A DNA stretch of 12,086 bases from JAZUCT01 sp045639255. GTDB lineage: Bacteria; Bacillota; Clostridia; Christensenellales; UBA1242. The DNA is taken from assembly GCA_045639255.1 (NCBI GenBank), contig JAZUCT010000012.1:1-12086 (forward strand), read 5' to 3'. Below the pieces are notes generated by a model that saw only the letters and a list, made by a program, of their open reading frames with translations, was not told where the DNA came from and did no database searches. Below, in pieces: positions 7,801 to 12,086 of this stretch. The stretch's first letter is position 1. Every line of letters starts with the position of its first letter. Made by a program: the position numbers and the translations under genes.

Positions 7801-8465
7801 TTAATCAAGGAATGATTGAAATAAACAAACTTAAAAAAGATTATAATAAACTTGGTTACATAAATCTTAATGCAATTGAAGATTTCAAAAATCTTAACGA
7901 ACGCTATGAAGCACTTAATGTTGAAGCCGACGATTTAAGAAGGGCAGAAAGCGATTTAACACAAATAATTAAAGAACTTTCACAAGAAATGAGCACTCGA
8001 TTCGAAGAAACATTCAATGTGGTTAACCAAAACTTTTCAAAAATATTTAAAGAACTATTCAATGGTGGCCGTGCCGAACTTAAAATGTTGCCAAGTGAAG
8101 ATGGCGATAGTTTAAAAGATGGTGTTGAAATCATTGCTGAACCACCTGGCAAAAAACTTCAAAGCATCACACTTCTAAGTGGTGGCGAACAAGCACTAAC
8201 AGCAATTGCAATTTTATTTGCTATTCTAAAATATAGGTCAATGCCATTCTGCTTGCTTGATGAAATTGAAGCAGCGCTTGACGATGCGAATGTTGGCAGA
8301 TTTGCAACCTACTTAAAACGATTCAGTGAAGACACTCAGTTTATTGTTATCACACACCGTAAGCCAACAATGGAACAAGCCGATGCATTATATGGTGTAA
8401 CAATGCAAGAAAAAGGTGTTTCTTCAATTGTTTCAGTTAAACTAACAGATATTCAAGAAGGATAG
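4881..8465 (+). CDS. smc: chromosome segregation ATPase SMC
   Basis: 1194 residues, close to the family norm of about 1180-1190, with no frameshift. SMC dimers, with ScpA and ScpB, bind the nucleoid and extrude or align DNA loops for segregation. The N-terminal head has Walker A GPNGCGKS (31-38). A long coiled coil rich in Glu, Lys and Leu runs to about 500. The hinge covers roughly 505-670 (YEGFSGSVKRLL at its start, GSMTGGS at its end). The returning coil runs to about 1000. The C-terminal head has the ABC signature LLSGGEQ (1098-1104), Walker B FCLLDE (1123-1128), the D-loop ALDDAN and a switch His in VITHRKPTMEQAD. ATG 4881 is chosen because GGAG lies 6 bases upstream; an in-frame TTG at 4869 is part of that site. 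It lies between rnc and ftsY, the usual Firmicute order. scpA and scpB are not in the window. Confidence 0.98.
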   Translation: MRLKGINLSGFKSFADKTEIKFDCGMTAIVGPNGCGKSNISDAVRWVLGEQGAKALRGKTMTDVIFNGTALRKSLSYTEVSLVFDNTDKSIDLPYDEVVMTRKLYRSGDSEYCLNNTPCLKRDLVSYLHDSGVGKDGYSIIGQGKVQEIMLAKPADRRLIFEEAAGISKFKQQKNESESKLARTRDNLNLIDVSLSEITRQLEPLRKQSETAKTALKIKEELKDLEVNAFIYQHENAETAKNEIKEKLNGLTDNLNLRQKELDVAVLKYNQCMNEIDELDKTISLIHEEIVENSVNLEKCSSEARIIEEKMNAQLEQEQRLNAELNKYASQSTSEKEHLKNRTERKTELEHKLKELRQKIDQTSAEYLEIIDKLTESERNAENSQNSIIEALGKLGDVKASMSKLTAEQESLTAVIQDVSKRLSFFTEKYNENMALEEEVRDVYESVKNRLEELTETVEELSKQNNESLFLLKKLENELPDLKSELSAYTQRQKILNEMQADYEGFSGSVKRLLQDAKSNSEIKNEIVGVVATLMKVPAHLETAIEIALGSAMQNVVTYNEDGAKKLISHLKAKNYGRATFLPLTTIKPRYFDESKKSHLNRNGVLGIANQLVSFDSQVSNIFSALLGTTVICENMDVALDLARDTRFSFKIVTLDGGVISTSGSMTGGSQKSEVTNLLSREREIKDVMEKVKNLQTVVSQKSQQKESLERKVSELKVQLQIQTDAKHKYEIQCATEGEKLSKLVAYNAEYKIQINQLEQELAVNTEKLNKVKEDIKTINALEQTISENKENAGANITKRQEEFAKQREHREEVYEKMTNLKIEVAQTEQEIFAVDSEISRISALLSENDISLQEVNANLAKTQKQLAVLKVNYENATKDAHYVELKKVLELSKSKLANVEQHKQSIQTEMNVSDESKTSLTAEISKINEKIYKEEVNLAKVDTDIENLQEHIYEEYELTYESSLEYRIEDFDINQGMIEINKLKKDYNKLGYINLNAIEDFKNLNERYEALNVEADDLRRAESDLTQIIKELSQEMSTRFEETFNVVNQNFSKIFKELFNGGRAELKMLPSEDGDSLKDGVEIIAEPPGKKLQSITLLSGGEQALTAIAILFAILKYRSMPFCLLDEIEAALDDANVGRFATYLKRFSEDTQFIVITHRKPTMEQADALYGVTMQEKGVSSIVSVKLTDIQEG

Positions 8466-8473
8466 ATTATTTT

Positions 8474-9373
8474 ATGGGATTAATAAGCGCAATAATTAAT
8501 GGACTTAAAAAAACAAAAGAAAGTTTATCAAAAAAACTTTCAATGCTATTTGCATCCAACGAACTTGACGAATTCTTTTATGAAGATTTGGAATCAATTT
8601 TATTATCAAGCGATATTGGCGCAACTGCCACAGAAAAGATTATTCAAGAAGTTAAAAAACAAGCAAAACAAAACAAAATAAAAAAAGTTGAAGATATAAA
8701 TTCTGTTATTAAAGATATTTTAATTTCAATGCTTGCACCGGTTGACGATTTGAATAACCTTAAAAGCCCAACAGTTATAATGGTTGTTGGTGTTAATGGA
8801 GTTGGCAAAACAACAACAATTGGCAAACTTGCACATCATTATAAATCACAAAAGAAAAATGTTATGGTGGTGGCGGGCGATACATTCCGTGCCGCAGCAG
8901 CCGATCAGTTAACAGAATGGTCTAACCGTGCAGGTGTTAAAATTGTTAAACAAAGCGAAGGCGCCGATCCAAGCGCAGTTGTGTTTGATGCAATTTCAAG
9001 TGCAAAAGCAAAAAAGGTTGATGTGCTTATTGTCGATACCGCTGGCCGACTTCATAACAAGGTTGGTTTAATGGATGAACTTTCTAAAATTTCCAGAGTT
9101 ATAAGCCGTGAATGGCCAGAAGCAGATTTCAAAAAATATATTGTGCTTGATGCAACAACAGGCCAAAATGCACTTAATCAAGTTGAAAGTTTTAACGAAT
9201 ATGTTGAAATTGATGGAATTGTTTTAACAAAAATTGATGGCACTGCAAAAGGTGGAGTTGTTATTGCAATAAATCAAACCCTTAAAAAGCCAGTTCTTTT
9301 CTTGGGTGTTGGTGAAGGAATGAACGATTTAAAACCATTTAATCCAAAAGAATTTGTAGATGGAATTATTTAA
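8474..9373 (+). CDS. ftsY: signal recognition particle receptor FtsY, short form
   Basis: 299 residues. FtsY is the membrane-associated GTPase that docks Ffh-bound ribosomes to the Sec translocon. The protein consists of the NG domains only and lacks the long acidic A region of E. coli FtsY. A basic amphipathic start (MGLISAIINGLKKTKESLSKKL) could contact the membrane. The N helical bundle spans about 20-95. GTPase motifs: GVNGVGKTTT (106-115), DTFRAAAADQL (136-146), DTAGR (188-192), TKIDGTAKGG (252-261), and the family tail GVGEGMNDLKPF (278-289). ATG 8474 follows the smc stop by 8 bases. AAGGA inside the end of smc is 11 bases upstream, rather far, so initiation may rely partly on coupling. 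The partners ylxM and ffh, often next, are absent; a terminator follows at once. Confidence 0.97.
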   Translation: MGLISAIINGLKKTKESLSKKLSMLFASNELDEFFYEDLESILLSSDIGATATEKIIQEVKKQAKQNKIKKVEDINSVIKDILISMLAPVDDLNNLKSPTVIMVVGVNGVGKTTTIGKLAHHYKSQKKNVMVVAGDTFRAAAADQLTEWSNRAGVKIVKQSEGADPSAVVFDAISSAKAKKVDVLIVDTAGRLHNKVGLMDELSKISRVISREWPEADFKKYIVLDATTGQNALNQVESFNEYVEIDGIVLTKIDGTAKGGVVIAINQTLKKPVLFLGVGEGMNDLKPFNPKEFVDGII

Positions 9374-9382
9374 TAAATATTC

Positions 9383-9411
9383 AAAAAAACACGCATTTTG
9401 CGTGTTTTTTT
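9383..9411. terminator. bidirectional terminator between ftsY and the converging gene
   Basis: Seven A's, CACGCA (9390-9395), a TTT loop, TGCGTG (9399-9404) and seven T's make a 13-bp perfect stem. It has a T tract on each strand, so it can stop ftsY transcripts rightward and the 9452-9955 gene leftward. Confidence 0.88.
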
Positions 9412-9451
9412 AATATATTACTGCATAATAATTCATAAAAATTAATAAATA

Positions 9452-9955
9452 TTAATTATCAACCACTTTTTCAAGTTTATCAATTTCATTTCCTAAAAAT
9501 TGTTTGTCAATAATTTGTTCTTCGGCACTTGCTGTTTTTTGTTTTTTTGAAAAAGTTTGTTTAATTAAAGGGTTATCCATAATTCTAAGCAAATTTGCAA
9601 AATCCTTATTTTTTCCAGCAAGCAGTTTCATTAACGATTTTGAAACATCTCCATTTCCACTTAATAAATCTGCAATATTGCCTAAATTTAAGTTGTTGTT
9701 ATAGTTTGAATGATAATGTTGCTCTTGTTTAGGTTGATTTTCTGTTTCTTTTTTTTCATTTGTTTCAGTTTTTTCAAATTTCTTGGGTGGTTCTTCCTTA
9801 ATTTCACTGCCTTTATTATATGTATCAAAAGTTTGTTGCATCTTATTTAAAACATCTTGCCTGTGCCTAAGCCTTGCCATTGTGTAAAACTGACTTTGAT
9901 TGCTTTGATAATAACTTGTTTGTGGCTGATTGGCAACATTTATAATATCTTCCAA
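9452..9955 (-). CDS. uncharacterised hydrophilic protein, 167 residues, TTG start
   Basis: I do not recognise this protein. It starts at TTG 9955, preceded by an excellent GGAGG 6 bases upstream. The only nearby ATG (9968) is in another frame. The N-terminus (about 1-45) is rich in Gln, Tyr and Asn and ends in a basic helix-like patch (MARLRHRQDVLNKM). Residues 49-88 are a low-complexity, probably disordered linker of Glu, Lys, Pro, Thr, Asn and Gln. Residues 89-135 look ordered and helical (NLNLGNIADLLSG, then SKSLMKLLAGKNKDFANLLRIM), and a charged tail follows. There are no cysteines, no signal peptide and no membrane segment. It shares a 74-base intergenic region with the divergent gene at 10030 and ends at the bidirectional terminator. 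Base composition and codon use look like the neighbours. It is real by ribosome site, position and terminator, but its function is unknown. Confidence 0.75.
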   Translation of the reverse strand: MEDIINVANQPQTSYYQSNQSQFYTMARLRHRQDVLNKMQQTFDTYNKGSEIKEEPPKKFEKTETNEKKETENQPKQEQHYHSNYNNNLNLGNIADLLSGNGDVSKSLMKLLAGKNKDFANLLRIMDNPLIKQTFSKKQKTASAEEQIIDKQFLGNEIDKLEKVVDN

Positions 9956-9961
9956 AACGCA

Positions 9962-9966
9962 CCTCC
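9962..9966 (-). promoter_or_regulatory. ribosome binding site that selects a TTG start
   Basis: On the minus strand GGAGG (9966-9962) stands 6 bases before TTG 9955, the ideal distance. This supports a rare start codon for the leftward gene. Confidence 0.75.
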
Positions 9967-9972
9967 ATAATC

Positions 9973-10007
9973 ACTAATAATTTATATGTTGCATATAAAA
10001 TAATAGT
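9973..10007. promoter_or_regulatory. operator-like dyad between the two divergent unknown genes
   Basis: The left arm ACTAATAATTTATATG (9973-9988) and the right arm ending in AATAATAGT (9992-10007) are inverted repeats matching at 14 of 16 positions around a TTG centre. The inner 8 bases of each arm are perfect. TATAAA occurs in each arm, one per strand, so the dyad may overlap -10 regions of both genes. No confident -35 was found. Confidence 0.5.
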
Positions 10008-10020
10008 TACAAAATAATAG
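9997..10020 (+). repeat. 10-base direct repeat upstream of the rightward unknown gene
   Basis: AAAATAATAG occurs at 9997-10006 and again at 10011-10020, 14 bases apart. A related inverted copy (8 of 10 matching) lies in the left arm of the dyad at 9974-9983. The second copy abuts the ribosome binding site of the gene at 10030. Confidence 0.5.
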
Positions 10021-10029
10021 GGGGAAAGC

Positions 10030-10326
10030 ATGAATAAAAGTTTTTCAGAGTTTGTTAACAGCGAACAATCTTCACAAGAAAAAATGCAACAAGCACAACA
10101 AAAAGTTCAAACGGAAGATATGAGTGGTTTTGAAGAATTAATTAACAATTATTCATCTTATTCAGAAGATGAACTGGTTCAAGAATTTTTACGACTAACC
10201 AATGAAGGAAAAAAGAATGGAACACTTAACACCGAAAGTTTAAAAAAGCTTTCAGAAACAGTTAAACCAATGCTAACACCAAAACAACAAAAAATGCTTG
10301 AAATGTTTTTAAACTATATTTCATAA
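10030..10326 (+). CDS. uncharacterised small acidic/hydrophilic protein, 98 residues
   Basis: I do not recognise this protein. ATG 10030 is preceded by AGGGGG with 5 bases of spacing, so translation is well supported. The first 30 residues are Ser/Gln/Glu-rich and probably flexible (SEQSSQEKMQQAQQKVQ). The rest looks like a small helical domain: FEELINNYSSYSEDELVQEFLRLTNEGKKNG, then LNTESLKKLSETVKPMLTPKQQKMLEMFLNYI. There is no cysteine, tryptophan, signal peptide or membrane segment, and no helix-turn-helix I can defend. It diverges from the 167-residue gene and has its own terminator downstream. Both proteins combine a Gln-rich flexible part with a compact Leu/Met-rich helical part, so they might work together; that is inference only. 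Confidence 0.75.
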   Translation: MNKSFSEFVNSEQSSQEKMQQAQQKVQTEDMSGFEELINNYSSYSEDELVQEFLRLTNEGKKNGTLNTESLKKLSETVKPMLTPKQQKMLEMFLNYIS

Positions 10327-10362
10327 ACACATTATTTTGCATTATAGTTCTAAAATCAAAAT

Positions 10363-10385
10363 AAAATAGGCAAATGCCTATTTTT
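10363..10385 (+). terminator. rho-independent terminator after the 98-residue gene
   Basis: AAAATAGGC (10363-10371) pairs with GCCTATTTT (10376-10384) around a 4-base AAAT loop, followed by a short T run. It closes the small-gene module before the idi promoter. The preceding 36 bases after the stop codon hold nothing recognisable. Confidence 0.75.
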
Positions 10386-10398
10386 CATTTGTATTTCT

Positions 10399-10427
10399 TT
10401 GATTTTTTTAATAATATATATTAAAAT
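10399..10427 (+). promoter_or_regulatory. promoter of idi
   Basis: TTGATT (10399-10404) and TAAAAT (10422-10427) are spaced by 17 bases. Initiation near 10434 would leave a leader of only about 14 bases carrying the AGGTGG ribosome site (10436-10441), 6 bases before ATG 10448. Confidence 0.6.
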
Positions 10428-10447
10428 ATTTTGTTAGGTGGTGAAAA

Positions 10448-10969
10448 ATGGAAGAATTAATTCTTGTTGATATTTTCGATAATAAAATTGGAACAATGGA
10501 AAAATTAACTGCGCACAAAAATCCAACCTTACATAGTGCATTTTCGCTTTTTATTCATAAAAATAACAAACTTCTTTTGCAAAAAAGAAACATAAACAAA
10601 TATCACAGCGGTGGTTTGTGGGCAAACAGTTGTTGCTCACATCCAAGGCCAAACAAAACTTTTTCACAGTCTGTTAAAGAAAGGGTGGAATTTGAACTTG
10701 GCATAAAAAATATTGATTTTATTGAAATTGATAAATTTATTTATTTAAGTCAATATTCAAAAAATTTGTTTGAATATGAATTGGATCATGTGCTTGTTGC
10801 TGAATATAATGGTGAAGAAATTAAATTTAACCCAGACGAAATTGAACAAATTGAATGGGTAAGCATTAATCAACTTGAAAAAGAACTTGTTTCAAATCCG
10901 CAAAAGTTTGCAACATGGTTTATTTCATGTGCACCAAAAGTTATTCAATATATTAAGGAAAAATTATAA
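10448..10969 (+). CDS. idi: isopentenyl-diphosphate delta-isomerase, type I (Nudix fold)
   Basis: 173 residues, close to bacterial type I enzymes (E. coli Idi is 182). It interconverts isopentenyl and dimethylallyl diphosphate in the cytosol, supplying quinone, undecaprenyl and other prenyl chains. By comparison with E. coli Idi, H23, H29, H65, E109 and E111 are the metal ligands. C63 in the motif WANSCCSHP is the catalytic cysteine (E. coli NSVCGHP). The Nudix-like helix ends at FELG, with E83 matching the second metal site, and W157 lies in the C-terminal helix. All catalytic positions are kept. It has its own promoter and ribosome site, and 31 bases separate it from the ABC exporter downstream. 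Low-GC Firmicutes more often carry the unrelated flavin-dependent type II enzyme (Fni), so this form is noteworthy. No other isoprenoid gene lies nearby. Confidence 0.93.
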   Translation: MEELILVDIFDNKIGTMEKLTAHKNPTLHSAFSLFIHKNNKLLLQKRNINKYHSGGLWANSCCSHPRPNKTFSQSVKERVEFELGIKNIDFIEIDKFIYLSQYSKNLFEYELDHVLVAEYNGEEIKFNPDEIEQIEWVSINQLEKELVSNPQKFATWFISCAPKVIQYIKEKL

Positions 10970-11000
10970 TTTTATTGCAAATAATAAAAAGGGGGATAAA

Positions 11001-12086
11001 ATGTTTAAACTTCTTAAAAAACTTGGCAAAAAAGAGTTACTATATTCATTTATCAGCATAATTTTAATAGTTATGCAAGTTTTTCTTGATTTGCAATTGC
11101 CAGAATATATGGCAAACATAACAACCCTTGTGAAAACAGAAGGAAGCAAAATAACAGATATTCTTGTTCAAGGTGGATATATGTTATTATGTGCAGGCGG
11201 AAGTTTAATTCTTTCATTTTTAACATGTTGGTTTATATCATATATTGCTGCAATGTTTTCAAAAAATTTAAGAAAAAGCTTATTTGAAAAAGTTCAACAA
11301 TTTTCCACCGAAGAAATGAACAAATTTTCAATAAGCAGTTTAATAACACGAACAACAAACGATATAAATCAAGTTGAAATGGTTATTGCTTTTGGGTTGC
11401 AACTTTTAATTAAAGCACCAATAACAGCAGTTTGGGCAGTAATAAAAATTCTTAACAAAAACTTCACATGGAGTGCAATAACAGGCGGTGCAGTAATTGT
11501 TGTTTTGGCAGTTGTTATAACCTTAATGCTAATTGTGTTTCCTAAATTCAAAAAGGTGCAGGAAACACTTGATAAAATTAACGATGTAACAAGGGAAAAT
11601 CTTACAGGCATAAGGGCAGTCAGAGCATTTAATGCTGAACAATATCAAGAAGAAAAGTTTGAAAAAACCAACATAAAATTAACAAAATTGCAAACATTTA
11701 ATCAGGTAACAATGTCGCTTCTTTCACCAATTATGTATTTTGTTATGAATGGTTTAACATTGGCAATCTATTTTTCCGGTGCTTACATAATTGAAACAAC
11801 AAGCATTGCCTTAAAAATAGGTGTTTTCAGCAATATGATTGTTTTTTCATCATATGCAATGCAGGTTGTAATGTCGTTTTTAATGCTTGCCATGATATTT
11901 ATGTTATATCCAAGGTCGGCAGTTTCAGCAAACAGAATTAATGAAGTTCTTGATTGCAAAATTTCAATAACAGATGGTAAATTAACTTCACAACCAAACC
12001 AAGAAGAAGGAACTGTTCAGTTTAATAATGTTTTCTTTAAATATCCAGATGCACAAGATTATACTCTTGAAAATATTTCATTTACA
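11001..12086 (+). CDS. ABC exporter, fused permease-ATPase, partial (C-terminus off the right edge)
   Basis: 362 codons are open to the window end; the whole protein should be about 570-600 residues. The start has AGGGGGA 6 bases upstream. The type I exporter transmembrane domain has about six hydrophobic segments (near 13-33, 59-85, 128-150, 157-180, 242-263 and 273-303). Coupling-region motifs are FSTEEMNKFSISSLITRTTNDINQVE (101-126, split here by family convention into the elbow and LITRTTND) and ENLTGIRAVRAFNAE (199-213). The nucleotide-binding domain begins at about 337 with VQFNNVFFKYPD (339-350), whose Y348 is the expected A-loop aromatic; Walker A lies beyond the edge. The sequence resembles the first half-transporter of Clostridial heterodimeric multidrug-type exporters, so a second ABC gene probably follows. 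The substrate cannot be predicted. It is 31 bases after idi with no terminator between, so co-transcription is likely. Confidence 0.92.
   Translation, partial: MFKLLKKLGKKELLYSFISIILIVMQVFLDLQLPEYMANITTLVKTEGSKITDILVQGGYMLLCAGGSLILSFLTCWFISYIAAMFSKNLRKSLFEKVQQFSTEEMNKFSISSLITRTTNDINQVEMVIAFGLQLLIKAPITAVWAVIKILNKNFTWSAITGGAVIVVLAVVITLMLIVFPKFKKVQETLDKINDVTRENLTGIRAVRAFNAEQYQEEKFEKTNIKLTKLQTFNQVTMSLLSPIMYFVMNGLTLAIYFSGAYIIETTSIALKIGVFSNMIVFSSYAMQVVMSFLMLAMIFMLYPRSAVSANRINEVLDCKISITDGKLTSQPNQEEGTVQFNNVFFKYPDAQDYTLENISFT

Noticed and set aside
7904..8152. Antisense open frame within smc (and similar ones at 5264-5572 and 5870-6085)
   Set aside because: Ser/Leu-rich shadow of Glu/Lys-rich coiled-coil codons; no start signals.
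10327..10447. A possible small RNA or riboswitch before idi
   Set aside because: The only structure found is the terminator at 10363-10385, and the predicted idi leader is too short to hold a riboswitch.
1..12086. Mycoplasma-type code in which TGA encodes Trp
   Set aside because: plsX ends at TGA at the expected length, and conserved Trp residues in SMC and Idi are TGG.

Overview
The window is a clearly AT-rich bacterial chromosome segment that reads as a low-GC Firmicute (Bacillota), probably Clostridia-like. This rests on gene content and order (ackA, yceD, rpmF, plsX, rnc, smc, ftsY), strong GGAGG-type ribosome binding sites, canonical TTGACA/TATAAT promoters, and TGA used as a stop (plsX) while Trp is TGG. 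No species can be named from the sequence alone. Most of the window is conserved housekeeping DNA; I see no phage, IS element, CRISPR array, tRNA or rRNA.

Layout. 1-945 (minus): tmcAL, a tRNA(Met) wobble cytidine acetate ligase that runs off the left edge. It is divergent from 1094-2281 (plus), ackA, an acetate kinase with unusual substitutions in the active-site region. A consensus promoter then drives yceD (2372-2866) and rpmF (2882-3067), closed by a hairpin terminator. A second promoter starts plsX (3194-4216), whose end overlaps rnc (4200-4868); smc (4881-8465) and ftsY (8474-9373) follow at short spacing and look like one operon. A terminator with A and T tracts on both sides (9383-9411) ends ftsY and also serves the converging gene to its right.

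The least explained part is 9383-10385: two unrecognised small genes transcribed away from each other (9452-9955 minus, TTG start; 10030-10326 plus). They share a 74-base intergenic region that carries a long imperfect dyad and a 10-base direct repeat, and terminators bound the pair on both sides. After it come idi (10448-10969), a type I (Nudix) isopentenyl diphosphate isomerase with its own promoter, and the first 362 codons of an ABC exporter (11001 to the right edge).

How the genes relate: yceD, rpmF, plsX, rnc, smc and ftsY form the familiar low-GC cluster linking ribosome assembly, phospholipid synthesis, RNA processing, chromosome condensation and membrane-protein targeting. Compared with related genomes, acpP is absent between plsX and rnc, ylxM/ffh are absent after ftsY, and pta is absent beside ackA. 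I did not find a clearly new multi-gene system. The best candidates for novelty are the divergent two-gene module with its shared operator-like DNA and the acetate kinase with an altered acyl pocket.
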